A DNA stretch of 64,000 bases from Butyrivibrio sp. FCS014. GTDB lineage: Bacteria; Bacillota; Clostridia; Lachnospirales; Lachnospiraceae. Positions 45,501-54,279 of this stretch are shown here, in pieces (positions within the stretch are counted from its first letter, which is position 1; each line of letters opens with the position of its first letter). The notes beneath the pieces were generated by a model. It did no database searches. It was not told the DNA's origin and saw nothing but the letters and a program-made list of their open reading frames with translations. A program made the translations under genes and the position numbers. Where the stretch lies: positions 1 to 64,000 of the forward strand of contig NZ_JAHA01000004.1 in assembly GCF_000526935.1 (NCBI RefSeq), in the 5' to 3' direction.

Positions 45501-48500
45501 AAAGTCTTGATGCAACAGGATGCCTTCAACCATCAGGTCGAAGGATTCTATGAGAGAGTCAAAAAAGGTGAATTAACAAAAAATGCTATAAAAGAAAGCA
45601 AGGTTACTATCAAAAGGAATACAAAGATTAACGAGGAGGGTATTAAGCAAGCAAAAGCCAAAGCTGAAGCTGAAGAGCTGGTACAGATCCTGGGGGACTC
45701 CGTGAAAGGTAAGAAGGGACAGGGGCTTTTTATGAAAAATGTCCTTAAGACTTACTTTACCGGTATGCCCGCTTCTGAACAGCGTGCTATGGTTGCGGCA
45801 GCTGTAAGAAACTGTAAGAACAGAAATGCAGCTGATGGTGATGTGGATGAAGAGGAAATAATGGGAGATATTCTCGGAGGAATGTTTAAGGGAGCAGGTC
45901 CATTGTTCCAGAAAATGCTGCAGGGAATTCCCACAACAAACCTGTCGCCATCTCTAAAGAAGGCTATTTCTGATACGCAGGACAGCCTTGCACCTATTTC
46001 TGATGAGGTTGTTAAAAACCACATGGACAGTCTCATCAAGCGAAGTAACGGAAAAATAACCAAAATAAAGGTTGAAGAGTCCCTGGGGGCTGCGTCAGTA
46101 GGACAGGCTTTTTTGTGCAAGGTTTACGGACCATTTAATCAGGAAGGCAAAAACGTAGTAATAAAGCTACTTCGTCCTGATGTGAGAGCAAGAATGGAAA
46201 GAGAGAAGGAGATAATGCTTAAGGCTGCCAAGATGACAGACAGAGCCGGGCTCTCTCCTGCAGAGATCAAGGAAATGGATGACAACCACAGGATAGGTGG
46301 CATGGAGGCCACTTACCTTGGAAATTTAAAGAGGATTGAGGAGGAACTGGATCTTAATATTGAGGCAGAAAACTGCAAAAAAGGTGTTATTTATGAGAAA
46401 AAGATAGCAGGTAGCACGGAGCTTAATTTCTGCCATTCAATGGAACTGAGCGATCTTGCAGAACCTTCAAGTGATTCCTGTATTATGGAGATTGCAGGAA
46501 CCAAAACATTAAAGAAATACGTTTCTGATATTTATGAAAAGATAGCAAAGCTTGAGAAATACTGTGAAACAGAGATTGATGATTATGGCAACAAGGTCTT
46601 TAAGAAGAAAGACAATAAATTTGTATTCAAAAGAAGGCTGACTGAAGACGAGATACTTGAATATGAATCTCTAAGAAAAGAACTGCAGGAGGATTATCTC
46701 GATGCCCAGCAGAAGCAGACAGGTCTTTTGCAGCTCTCCGAAAAATGGGTTACGGAGGGCATATATAATAGCGGCTATTACCACGGAGATCTTCATGCCG
46801 GCAACATTATGGTGGGTAAGGACGGCGTAACAGTCATAGACTTCGGTAACGCTACCCAGCTTGATAAGGAGCAGCAGAAGCATATCATAAGAATGATGGC
46901 AGCTGCGGCTCTTGGTGAAGCTGAAATGTTCCAGGAAAGCTTCCATGCACTCCTTGTAAATACTCCTGAGGAGGTTTACCAGGCAAAGAGCGAGGAATTT
47001 ACTGCGGCCCTGAAAGAGATCTTTTCCATGGGTGATGCGGCTGCTACCGGAGAACGTATTGCGGTTGCACTGGTCAAGGCCCAGGAGCTTGGGCTCGAGC
47101 TTCCGCCTGTAGTAGCTAACTTTTCATCAGGACAGATCCGTCTTCAAAATACGGTAAACGAAATGAACAAGCTACTTGTGGATATAAGAAGCAGCTGTAG
47201 TTTGCTTCTTCATACCAAAGTTAACATGAATAGTGAAAAGGCTAGTGTTGACCTGGTGTACGAGAGTATGCACCGCGGTTTGTCAGCTGATCAGGCTAGA
47301 GATGCCAAAGAAAAGATGAAGAACCATATCGAAAAATATGAGCTGGTTAAAAAAGAGGATTTTTTGATTTATCTAAAAGCGTTTGTGGATGGAAGAGATT
47401 TCTGTGAGAAGTATAAGATCAGTAAGAGCCTGAAGGGAGAGAGAGAAAGGCTTAATAGAATACTTCAGGGTAAAGAGTATTTTACTTATCAGGAAGAAAA
47501 TCATATTAACCATGGCGACTTTTCTGAGGCATTTCCTGGACTTTGTGAGTATATTGAAAACTCCCAGGATGAGGGCCAGAAAAAGCTGATGCAGGGTGTG
47601 TTTGACCATGTGCTTAAAATGGTGCATGAAAGAATTTCCATAAAGGATAAAGAAATGGAAGGATTGGGAGGCTACATGGTAATGCGAGCCCAGAACCAAA
47701 ATACCCTAATGGAGGAGGGTATTGTAGGGCATGAGAGGCTATGCATTAAAGTCGATACTTCTGATGGTAAACAAAAGGACAAGCATTTTGATACCGTGGA
47801 TGATATTATTGCATATCTCAAAGAGACCGATGCAGAGGGCATAAAAGACTGGAAGGATGCAACACGGTTTATTCCAGAAAAGGATGAAAATCGTGGCGGC
47901 CTTTATGAAGACGCTATGAAATTCTTTGAGGACAAGAAGGGAAACAGAAAGTTGGATGAAACTTTTGACTCAAGGGCTGAAAAGCTATGGGAAACCTATG
48001 AAAAGGAGTATCTGGAAAATGCTAATAAGGATGCCGTTGTGCTAAGAGGCCAGTATCTTGATGCTGTTTCGAACATTTTTCCGGTTAATTCTGATGGAAC
48101 AATGAATGATAACCTGGAAAAGAAATTTGCACTTTGGAGTGATGCTATTAAGAATATAATAGAAATGGAAACTGACAAAGGATTCAAAAAAAAGTGCGAG
48201 AAAATGAAAGCATTATACGAAAAGTGCATAAATGATAAGTATTATGCTCAACGTAACGCCAAGTCAATTTATAGTCAATTTAAAAAGTTTTCAGTTGACA
48301 TGCTGGATAACGCCATATATGCCGTTAAGGTTCATGTGGATATCCTGGAGCAAAAGCATTTGGATAAGAGCAAATACGATGGCGATTTTGAGCCAAAAAA
48401 TTTCCTCAGTGTTATGGGTGATGTGATCGATAAACATTTAGGAAGCACATTTATGCAGCTGGGACTTGTAGGTAACTATAAGGCACGTAAGATGGTAAAT

Positions 48501-48524
48501 ATGCAGGGGGCAGAGAATGATTAA
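42435..48524 (+). CDS. Giant coiled-coil protein with UbiB/ADCK-type kinase domain, 5' end lost to IS
   Basis: 2029 aa as an open frame, of which the first 28 residues come from IS sequence; native coding starts at 42519. Residues about 30-1180 are mostly charged coiled-coil, with a KEEEKKKAEEAKKEEKK run near 245 and a short hydrophobic patch FSTFLNWFSPAV. Residues about 1170-1560 resemble UbiB/ADCK atypical kinases: a QKMLQ segment with TQDSLAPIS (KxGQ/LQD region), the Ala-rich loop LGAASVGQAF near 1217, a Lys in VVIKLLRP, HGDLHAGN near 1449 and VIDFGNATQL near 1468. The last 450 residues are again helical. Role unknown. Restored length 2061 aa. Overlaps the GNAT gene by one base. Confidence 0.8.
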   Translation: MGVKDGGHSHNIYIRNQFTPHIGLDQNAEIDALISKIETGELKYNASEMKKEQLEARKGRNISQILLNSTKLLGDSDEMDSLKEALKTLEQNMGGYKTSKEMTEVAYNNICGCYTDAINECTKYIASKNPWLPTGKKRMRRVKATLAQLKKEMQQIDYSWEVYSKHKEEKIRDAKEHPINNGVALLQYGRLAQVIDKEMIQKETSEKERLENRLIAARAEFEAAKAFADADYEKLEAEKGKAKEEEKKKAEEAKKEEKKEEEGGIFSTFLNWFSPAVAEDDELKNARQERDKKRQQVGYDDKLRKIWELGDSLRDLEWKESERKKNKENEDEQEKKNAQIKQKELINDIDGKIKYLPGTLKDIVRILITSGAPSEMFKGKKLKEKDKKIIENMVALKNTLSGFKNGEVVSEELFIDGRFTRIFQDEFGNLEIRVGRNKVPLPFKRKDLCAALSKDIVFNPDVYGEEAVCDVIFNQPAELKDMDAADLINTREYAAEILHQKLGVNKGELNNLHVKELRKYAVQLCVYGENKAVFEQIRSEIERSNAKKDAQINSALNQELHQVVGYTQSVVLPENINQEDEGWTSDQLKVRDFLADLFYARDTWITENEQLTTEGKLREIIKKNADAVAIILSEEFKEDPLRKNKNKERNAVAVKKPSILDTMFESLPMFQFAGGDGGEFKKLIQDNIGKICDMVYDTLIGDEVVDENSSKINMLKSPALLTLGIQGNADKMPEEALTDLGKTLDKIVNNAMTEVQSKFDEYIDKLFSMDDEEEKAAVVQEGDVWIPMVMLELDQVEEKIKPYEDKIAKRKAEMQEQLEAAREYEKELEDMITNGSFDTNNEDDKKNLEQLKSDCVDMRQKVTALEEKEKALDEDIKVNGIPRNLKSERDKILGEIRKLDSAGVNCSDYLIEKYKGIIQEQKEKKKEQDGAPKNTEEAQFKKQQKEYEDWLERYNKTLPDMKKTTEDPEKLEDIDRQIKVLEGKINEKRKIIQEGIKRQHLNEINKRMDRRQKNLYNSKAVDKVLMQQDAFNHQVEGFYERVKKGELTKNAIKESKVTIKRNTKINEEGIKQAKAKAEAEELVQILGDSVKGKKGQGLFMKNVLKTYFTGMPASEQRAMVAAAVRNCKNRNAADGDVDEEEIMGDILGGMFKGAGPLFQKMLQGIPTTNLSPSLKKAISDTQDSLAPISDEVVKNHMDSLIKRSNGKITKIKVEESLGAASVGQAFLCKVYGPFNQEGKNVVIKLLRPDVRARMEREKEIMLKAAKMTDRAGLSPAEIKEMDDNHRIGGMEATYLGNLKRIEEELDLNIEAENCKKGVIYEKKIAGSTELNFCHSMELSDLAEPSSDSCIMEIAGTKTLKKYVSDIYEKIAKLEKYCETEIDDYGNKVFKKKDNKFVFKRRLTEDEILEYESLRKELQEDYLDAQQKQTGLLQLSEKWVTEGIYNSGYYHGDLHAGNIMVGKDGVTVIDFGNATQLDKEQQKHIIRMMAAAALGEAEMFQESFHALLVNTPEEVYQAKSEEFTAALKEIFSMGDAAATGERIAVALVKAQELGLELPPVVANFSSGQIRLQNTVNEMNKLLVDIRSSCSLLLHTKVNMNSEKASVDLVYESMHRGLSADQARDAKEKMKNHIEKYELVKKEDFLIYLKAFVDGRDFCEKYKISKSLKGERERLNRILQGKEYFTYQEENHINHGDFSEAFPGLCEYIENSQDEGQKKLMQGVFDHVLKMVHERISIKDKEMEGLGGYMVMRAQNQNTLMEEGIVGHERLCIKVDTSDGKQKDKHFDTVDDIIAYLKETDAEGIKDWKDATRFIPEKDENRGGLYEDAMKFFEDKKGNRKLDETFDSRAEKLWETYEKEYLENANKDAVVLRGQYLDAVSNIFPVNSDGTMNDNLEKKFALWSDAIKNIIEMETDKGFKKKCEKMKALYEKCINDKYYAQRNAKSIYSQFKKFSVDMLDNAIYAVKVHVDILEQKHLDKSKYDGDFEPKNFLSVMGDVIDKHLGSTFMQLGLVGNYKARKMVNMQGAEND
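42511..42518. repeat. Right 8-bp target duplication, IS256 copy 2
   Basis: Second copy of AAAATGCT. Confidence 0.85.
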
Positions 48525-49528
48525 TGAAGCTGATAAGACTTGATAAGAACAGCGGGCAGTTTTTCCAGGGACTTGACCCCTTCGAGTATTTAGACAAACG
48601 ATCTTCCTTTCCAACTTTTGCCATTGGATGCGCCGGGGAAGGAGAAAAAAGTGATACACCAGCGGGAATCGTCATCTGTTATCTGGACAGGACAGTTCTT
48701 GTAGTGAGATGGATCTATGTCGCTCCTAAGTTCAGGGGAGAAGGCATAAGCGACCTGCTTCTTAGTGCTGTCTACGAAATGGCCCAAAGTGAAGGAGCAA
48801 GCTACATTGGCGCGCTTCTTTTGAATGAGTATGGAAAAGAGATAATATACCCCGAGGCAGAAACCTTTTTCAGATTCCAGGGGTTTGATGAGGAAGTGTC
48901 ACTTGGGGACGGAAAGGCGAAGCTTCTTTTATCTTCGGTTGAGCATAAGGACGATGATTCTTCTGAGCTGGCCTTTGATTCTGATAAATTATCGCTGTTT
49001 GAATTCAGCTTTGACCTGGCTGCCTACGATGATGAGGTGCCGGTAGTGGAAAAGAGGACCAGGCTTGCATCTGACATCCTGATCCATGCACAAGATGTTT
49101 TTGACTGTGAAATGCTGATGAATACTGCTGGAGGGGAGAATAAGAACACGAAGGTTGTAAGCCTTGGCGAGATCACTCTTCCAATGTTAGGAGAAGGCAT
49201 TAAGCTGTGCAGTAAAGCGATGCCGGAGAGCTGCTTTGGAGGATTGATAAAAGATATTTCGGTAGCCTGGTTTGATCCCGCACTGTCCAGCGTGGTGATA
49301 AGAAAAGGCGCAGTTACAGGACTTTTTCTCGTACATAAAGAGGATGGAAAGATCTGGCCTGAATACCTGCGCGCCTGCGGAGCGGATTCAACAAACCAGT
49401 GCATGCTCCTTGTGCAAAAAACAGCTAAGGCTCTAATGGATGGATATCCTGCGGAAACGGAGATAGTGATCCGTTGCCGCGACAATACCACAAGAGAAAT
49501 GGTTGAACGTCTCTTTTCCTCAAAATGA
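48524..49528 (+). CDS. GNAT-domain protein coupled to the giant kinase-like gene
   Basis: 334 aa. N-terminal about 130 residues form a GCN5-related acetyltransferase: WIYVAPKFRGEGISDLLLSAV is motif A with the RGEGIS acetyl-CoA loop, then YIGALLLNEYGKEIIYPEAETFFRFQGF. The remainder (about 135-334) has no recognised motif but could be a second, degenerate GNAT fold (ISVAWFDPALSSVVIRKG, VTGLFLVHKEDG). Start and stop overlap by one base (taATG), so translation depends on the giant gene upstream. Possibly modifies the giant protein or its client (inference). Confidence 0.7.
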   Translation: MKLIRLDKNSGQFFQGLDPFEYLDKRSSFPTFAIGCAGEGEKSDTPAGIVICYLDRTVLVVRWIYVAPKFRGEGISDLLLSAVYEMAQSEGASYIGALLLNEYGKEIIYPEAETFFRFQGFDEEVSLGDGKAKLLLSSVEHKDDDSSELAFDSDKLSLFEFSFDLAAYDDEVPVVEKRTRLASDILIHAQDVFDCEMLMNTAGGENKNTKVVSLGEITLPMLGEGIKLCSKAMPESCFGGLIKDISVAWFDPALSSVVIRKGAVTGLFLVHKEDGKIWPEYLRACGADSTNQCMLLVQKTAKALMDGYPAETEIVIRCRDNTTREMVERLFSSK

Positions 49529-49650
49529 AGTGGTAAGGCGCATATAGTGCAAGCATGATGAACCCTATGATAGCTTACTGGATTACGGGAAAAGACATCA
49601 TTCCGAAATGAAAGCATTTGAATTGCGGCATAACTGAGAAAGGAGATTGT

Positions 49651-49971
49651 ATGATAACTGTAAATCTGTACTATAAGGGCACAAATGGAAATGCTCGAGC
49701 GTTTGTTAATGAAATGGAATCGTCTGGTATTGCGGATGCTATTCGGGCAGAAGAAGGAAATCTGCGATATGAATACTTTCAGCCTATTGGAGATCCTGAA
49801 ACCATATTGCTTATTGATTCATGGTCTGATCAGGCGGCTATAGATGCGCATCATGCATCCCCTATGATGAAACAACTAGCCGAGCTTCGCGATAAATATG
49901 ATCTTCACATGACCGTAGAGCGCTATGTAAGTGATGAATATGCGTCAGATGAGAAATATCTTAGGAAATAG
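49651..49971 (+). CDS. Antibiotic biosynthesis monooxygenase-domain protein
   Basis: 106 aa from the atg at 49651 (GAAAGGAGATTGT). The ABM ferredoxin-like fold is visible: VNLYYKGTNGNARAFVNEME, EEGNLRYEYFQPIGDPETILLIDSWSD and IDAHHASPMMKQLAEL, the His-rich end typical of YgiN/quinol-monooxygenase-like proteins. Stand-alone dimeric enzymes of this kind act on quinols or small aromatics. No operon partner. Confidence 0.8.
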   Translation: MITVNLYYKGTNGNARAFVNEMESSGIADAIRAEEGNLRYEYFQPIGDPETILLIDSWSDQAAIDAHHASPMMKQLAELRDKYDLHMTVERYVSDEYASDEKYLRK

Positions 49972-50017
49972 TATCATTGAGAAGTTGTATTTAATATGTT
50001 TTGGGAGGTAACTTAAT

Positions 50018-50182
50018 TTGAGGATTGTAAATCTCATTGAGAATACCGAAGGTGTACCCGAATGTGCGTCTGCACATGGGCTGTCTTTTTATATTGAAAC
50101 GGCGAAGCATAAGATGCTTGTCGATCTTGGCACGTCTGAAGAGACGCTTGAAAATGCTGCATTCTTTATGAGATGCGAGTAG
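50018..50182 (+). pseudogene. MBL-fold metallohydrolase, truncated after 54 codons
   Basis: Opens with ttg at 50018 after a TTGGGAGGTAAC ribosome site: RIVNLIENTEGVPECASAHG, LSFYIETAKHKMLVDLGTS, EETLENAAFF. That is the start of clostridial MBL hydrolases related to dihydropterin-ribofuranosyl-aminobenzene-phosphate synthase (normally 250-280 aa). The HxHxDH motif is missing because the gene ends at FFMRCE-stop, where a 17-base sequence recurring at 57189 begins. Confidence 0.65.
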
Positions 50183-50747
50183 TATTGACAATCATCTGTG
50201 ATAAGTGTCTGCCTCCGGACAGGCACTTTTTGTATACTTCCGTACATTTTCGGTAACTGGAAAATGTCTTTTCCGCCTTCTCCTTATCACCGTAAACCTT
50301 CCAATAACCAACGCATTTAACACCTTTTCTTGTATCTTCCATGAAGCCTTTTACATCAACAGGAGGATACCCCAGGAAAAGACCTATCTCATGAGGAAAG
50401 GTCTTCTGATTGCAGATCTGATTGATAAGATGAACGATGTCGCCCTCGACGGACTCGCAGGTGTACCCTTTTTCGAGAAGAATCTCCCTGGCTTCCCGGC
50501 AGGCCAGATCGGCCTTTAATTTGTCGGGTCTGTAGAGATATACAAGGACGTTTTTATCGGTTATTTTCAGAGGGATTGCACGAAGTCCCTTTCCGGCAAA
50601 GCATCGATTAAGCTCCCTGAGATCTTCGTTTATATCAGTGATAAGAGACCTGTCCACCGTGAATATGCTCCCTGTCTTTATTCCTGCCAGCGTGGGCGAG
50701 CAGTTGTCAACTATGATGTTGTCAGGCATATTACGTGGCTCCTTCAA
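50166..50747 (-). CDS. DUF3793 family protein
   Basis: 193 aa. FPHEIGLFLGYPPVDVKGFM with KCVGYWKVYGDKEKAEKTFSSYRKC is the DUF3793 signature. The middle (FAGKGLRAIPLKITDKNVLVYLYR) also fits. In clostridia such genes usually neighbour a short flavodoxin gene on the same strand, and iron transport genes. Here the flavodoxin start survives only as a stump at 54280-54345, on the far side of the ABC genes. The promoter region carries the palindrome at 50763. The last few codons run into the 17-base repeat. Confidence 0.8.
   Translation of the reverse strand: MKEPRNMPDNIIVDNCSPTLAGIKTGSIFTVDRSLITDINEDLRELNRCFAGKGLRAIPLKITDKNVLVYLYRPDKLKADLACREAREILLEKGYTCESVEGDIVHLINQICNQKTFPHEIGLFLGYPPVDVKGFMEDTRKGVKCVGYWKVYGDKEKAEKTFSSYRKCTEVYKKCLSGGRHLSQMIVNTTRIS
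50168..50184. repeat. 17-bp direct repeat, copy 1
   Basis: ATGAGATGCGAGTAGTA, found again at 57189-57205. It marks the break point of the truncated MBL gene. Confidence 0.7.
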
Positions 50748-50762
50748 TATTATTTTGTGGGT

Positions 50763-50778
50763 GTTAGGTATTGCTAAC
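50763..50778. promoter_or_regulatory. 6-4-6 palindrome before DUF3793
   Basis: GTTAGGTATTGCTAAC, an inverted repeat with one mismatch. Shares its form with sites at 50803 and 54369. Likely operator of a dimeric repressor; the iron-related context suggests a metal-dependent one (inference). Confidence 0.6.
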
Positions 50779-50802
50779 GCAATTATAGCGTATTATAATT
50801 CT

Positions 50803-50818
50803 GTTAGCAATGGGTAAC
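50803..50818. promoter_or_regulatory. 6-4-6 palindrome before ABC exporter
   Basis: GTTAGCAATGGGTAAC, 21 bases before the atg of the ABC ATPase gene and 40 bases from the site at 50763; the pair lies between divergent genes. Confidence 0.55.
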
Positions 50819-50838
50819 TTATGCTATGAGGAGGGATT

Positions 50839-51546
50839 ATGAACAACGAATTTTTGGAAATCAAGGATTTAAAGAAAAGCTTTGGAACAGGAGAGGCCAG
50901 GCAGGATGTTCTAAGAGGAATGAATTTTACGGTGAAAAAAGGTGAATTCTGCGTACTTCTTGGGCCATCCGGATCAGGAAAATCCACACTGCTTAATATC
51001 ATTGGCGGTATAGATACTCCTGATGAAGGGTTTGTCAGCATCAACGGAGACAAGCTTGAGGAGATGAATGAGAAGGAACTCACAATGTACAGAAGAAAGC
51101 ACCTGGGATATGTCTTTCAGATGTACAATCTTATACCAAATCTTAATGTCAAGGAGAACATCGAAGTTGGTGCGTATCTGTCCGACAATCCCCTGGATGT
51201 AGAGGAGGTGCTGACCACTCTTGGACTTCAGAATCACAAGTACAAGTATCCCAATCAGTTATCCGGCGGCCAGCAGCAGAGGGTGTCAATAGGAAGAGCA
51301 GTGGTTAAAAATCCTGACATTCTAATGTGCGACGAGCCTACAGGCGCATTGGACTACAAGACGTCAAAAGAAATACTGGCACTCATTGAGGACTGTAATA
51401 GCAAGTTTGGCAGCACCGTTATCATGGTTACCCACAATGAGGCAATCAGAAATATGGCGGATCATGTTATCAAGCTTAGGGATGGCGTGGTGCGTCATAA
51501 TGATATTAATACGAATAAAATTTCCGCAATGGATCTTGAGTGGTAG
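50839..51546 (+). CDS. ABC transporter ATPase (MacB/LolD-type)
   Basis: 235 aa. Walker A GPSGSGKST, Q-loop FQMYNLIP, signature LSGGQQQRVSIGRA, Walker B ILMCDEPTGALD and H-loop VTHNE are complete. The compact form and the FtsX-type partner place it in the family that drives mechanotransmission or peptide export (MacB/LolD/BceA) rather than uptake. Ribosome site ATGAGGAGGGATT. The permease follows 12 bases later. Confidence 0.9.
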   Translation: MNNEFLEIKDLKKSFGTGEARQDVLRGMNFTVKKGEFCVLLGPSGSGKSTLLNIIGGIDTPDEGFVSINGDKLEEMNEKELTMYRRKHLGYVFQMYNLIPNLNVKENIEVGAYLSDNPLDVEEVLTTLGLQNHKYKYPNQLSGGQQQRVSIGRAVVKNPDILMCDEPTGALDYKTSKEILALIEDCNSKFGSTVIMVTHNEAIRNMADHVIKLRDGVVRHNDINTNKISAMDLEW

Positions 51547-51558
51547 GAGGTGAGTGTC

Positions 51559-54249
51559 ATGAAAAATCCTCTTATCAGGAGAATTCCTAAAGAACTTAGA
51601 TCAGACTGGCACAAATATCTGGTTATCATCGTTTTCATGGTTATCATGATCGGTGTTATCTCGGGTATGTACGTCGGTCACGACAGTATGCTGGCTGCAG
51701 TATATGCAGGCAGAGAGGAACTGGTGCTTGAGGACGGCAGCTTTGAGCTGTCCAGGAAAGCATCCCAGGATCTGCTTGATGATATAGCTTCGGGAAAAAA
51801 GGCAGATGTCAGAAGCTACTATATAGATAAAGGAAATAAAGAAGCAGACAAAAAGGTGGCTGCGGCTATTGAGGAAGAGCTCAATGAGCAGGTGACAGAA
51901 AAGATTGAAGAAGCTGTACGGGCTCAGTGTGCTGCATATGGTATTACCGATGAAGAAATGATACAGGCACAGATTGATGCGGCTGTTGAGAGCTCTTTTG
52001 ACCAGGCTATCAAAGAAGCCCGGGAGTCAGAAGAGTTTAAAAAAGCCGTGGATGAGGCCTACGAGGAAGCCCACGAAGAGGTTGTTAAAAAGGTCGATGA
52101 GGAGTGGGATGAAGTCGCTGACAGATACAATCTGAATGATGAAATCAATCCGGTTTCGGTTAAAATATATGAGCATTTCTACAGAGAGGAATCCGAGGAC
52201 AACAACGGTGATGGGGCAGAAGATGCCACTGTCAGGATCTACAAGAGCGACTCAGAGATAGACAAAGCCTCTTTTAACGAAGGCCGGGCACCTGAGGCAG
52301 ACAATGAGATTGCAATCGACAGGATGCATGCCGACAACGTGGGTGTGGCGCTGGGTGACAGTATAGTTGTGGGTGGCAAGCAGTTCGAGGTTGTGGGACT
52401 TCTTTCTTATGTCAATTATCTGACGCTTCATGAGTCCAATACGGACCTGATGTTTGACGCATTTGGCTTTGATGTTGCGATGGTCACACCGGAAGCCTTT
52501 AACAAGCTAAGGTCAAGGGTTCACTACAGCTACGCCTATAAGTATGACGATGCGCCGCAGTCAAAGGTAGAGCAGCAGGATCATTCGGAGAATTTCCTTA
52601 AGGCCCTGATCACACAGAGTCTTGTTTATGACAATGAAATTGAGGATTATCTGCCGGAGTACCTGCGTCAGGCCAGTAATTTCGCGGTATCGGATATCGA
52701 GGGAGATTCGGCCGGAGCCAGTATTCTCTGCTATATCCTCATCGGCGTAATTGCATTTATATTTGCCATCACTATCAGCAATACTATAGAAAAAGAAGCA
52801 TCGGTTATAGGAACGCTTAGAGCTTCGGGCTACAGCAGATCAGAGCTTGTTGTGCATTACATGTCCATGCCGGTTATTGTTACAATTATTGGGGCAGTGA
52901 TAGGAAACGTTCTTGGATACACTGCCTTCAGAGATCTGGCGTGTTTCCTGTATTACAACAGCTACAGTTTGCCTGCTTGCCATGCGGTTTGGAGCAACAC
53001 AGCGCTTATTAAGACTACGATAATTCCACTGCTGTTGATGTTTTTCATAAATCTCTTTGTGATAGTGAGAAAGCTTCAGTTAAGTCCGCTCAGGTTCCTG
53101 CGTCACGATCTTATAAAGACCAGGCGAACAAAGGCTATGCGGCTGCCAAGATGGTCGTTTTTAAAGAGATTCAGGTTAAGAATCTTTTTCCAGAATATAC
53201 CTAATTATCTGGTACTGATATTTGGTGTAATATTCATTGAGCTGATGATGTGTTTTGCTTTCGGGCTTCCCGACTCCCTGAACCACTATGCAAAAGCCGC
53301 ACCGGACATGATGTTTGCCGAGTATCAGTACATGCTCATGGACAGTAAGGATGATGACGGAAATGTGATAGAGACCTCCGAAAAGTCAGCGGAGCGCTTT
53401 AGCATGACAAATCTTATGTATCCAAAGAAGAGCAGTTCCTTCCGTGAAGGTATGGGAAGCGGCCAGGATGAGAGCGTAACGGTTTACGGAATCACAGAGA
53501 GCAGCAATTATGTCACATTGGGAAAAGATACATCAATAGATGCCTTGTACATTTCCAGCGCATTTTCCAAGAAGTTTGGGATTTCTGCAGGTGATATGAT
53601 CACACTTCATGAGGAGTATGAGAATAAGACCTATGAATTCAATGTTCTTGGTGTGATCAACTATGATGGCGGAATTGCGGCGTTCCTGGATGCGGATAGC
53701 TTTAATACCGTATTTGAAAAGGACAAGGATGATTTTTCGGGGTATTTCTCAAGGAATGAGATCACTGATATAGATGATCAGTACATTGCGACTGTAATTA
53801 CCTCCGAGGATATTGTGAAGGTAACAAATCAGCTAATGCATTCTATGGGCGGATTCATGGGCGTCTTTAAGTATGCTTTGATCGTGCTGTCGGCTTCTTT
53901 GATATATCTTTTGGCCAAAATAATTATTGAAAGAAATGAACACTCAATATCCATGGCTAAGATCCTGGGCTTTAAGAACGGGGAGATTGGATCGCTATAC
54001 ATTGTTCCGACAGCCATTGTAGTAGTGCTGTTCTCTGTTGTGAGCCTTGTGATCGGGTATTATCTCATGATATGGATATTCCACGTATTCATGCTGCAAC
54101 TTGACGGTTACTTCGCCTTCTATATGAAGCAGTCATCGATGCTGCTGGCGGTTGTGTATCTGCTTGTGGGATATGCCGCTGTGTCGCTGATTGATTTTGC
54201 CAGAATAAAGAGAATTCCGCTTGATGTAGCGCTGAAAAATATTGAATAA
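51559..54249 (+). CDS. FtsX-family ABC permease with large extracellular domain
   Basis: 896 aa from the atg at 51559 (TAGGAGGTGAGT). First membrane helix YLVIIVFMVIMIGVISGMYV; then an extracellular domain of more than 350 residues including a long acidic coiled-coil (about residues 95-190); FtsX helices at SILCYILIGVIAFIFAIT, YMSMPVIVTIIGAVIGNVLG, a third before a second MacB-like extracellular region, and the last set near the C-terminus. It pairs with the preceding ATPase. Possible antimicrobial-peptide or lipid handling; the VanRS-like pair downstream may be linked. The end overlies the flavodoxin stump region on the other strand. Confidence 0.83.
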   Translation: MKNPLIRRIPKELRSDWHKYLVIIVFMVIMIGVISGMYVGHDSMLAAVYAGREELVLEDGSFELSRKASQDLLDDIASGKKADVRSYYIDKGNKEADKKVAAAIEEELNEQVTEKIEEAVRAQCAAYGITDEEMIQAQIDAAVESSFDQAIKEARESEEFKKAVDEAYEEAHEEVVKKVDEEWDEVADRYNLNDEINPVSVKIYEHFYREESEDNNGDGAEDATVRIYKSDSEIDKASFNEGRAPEADNEIAIDRMHADNVGVALGDSIVVGGKQFEVVGLLSYVNYLTLHESNTDLMFDAFGFDVAMVTPEAFNKLRSRVHYSYAYKYDDAPQSKVEQQDHSENFLKALITQSLVYDNEIEDYLPEYLRQASNFAVSDIEGDSAGASILCYILIGVIAFIFAITISNTIEKEASVIGTLRASGYSRSELVVHYMSMPVIVTIIGAVIGNVLGYTAFRDLACFLYYNSYSLPACHAVWSNTALIKTTIIPLLLMFFINLFVIVRKLQLSPLRFLRHDLIKTRRTKAMRLPRWSFLKRFRLRIFFQNIPNYLVLIFGVIFIELMMCFAFGLPDSLNHYAKAAPDMMFAEYQYMLMDSKDDDGNVIETSEKSAERFSMTNLMYPKKSSSFREGMGSGQDESVTVYGITESSNYVTLGKDTSIDALYISSAFSKKFGISAGDMITLHEEYENKTYEFNVLGVINYDGGIAAFLDADSFNTVFEKDKDDFSGYFSRNEITDIDDQYIATVITSEDIVKVTNQLMHSMGGFMGVFKYALIVLSASLIYLLAKIIIERNEHSISMAKILGFKNGEIGSLYIVPTAIVVVLFSVVSLVIGYYLMIWIFHVFMLQLDGYFAFYMKQSSMLLAVVYLLVGYAAVSLIDFARIKRIPLDVALKNIE

Positions 54250-54279
54250 AGCCTTCACAAGAAAGGGGCAGCCGGGTTT

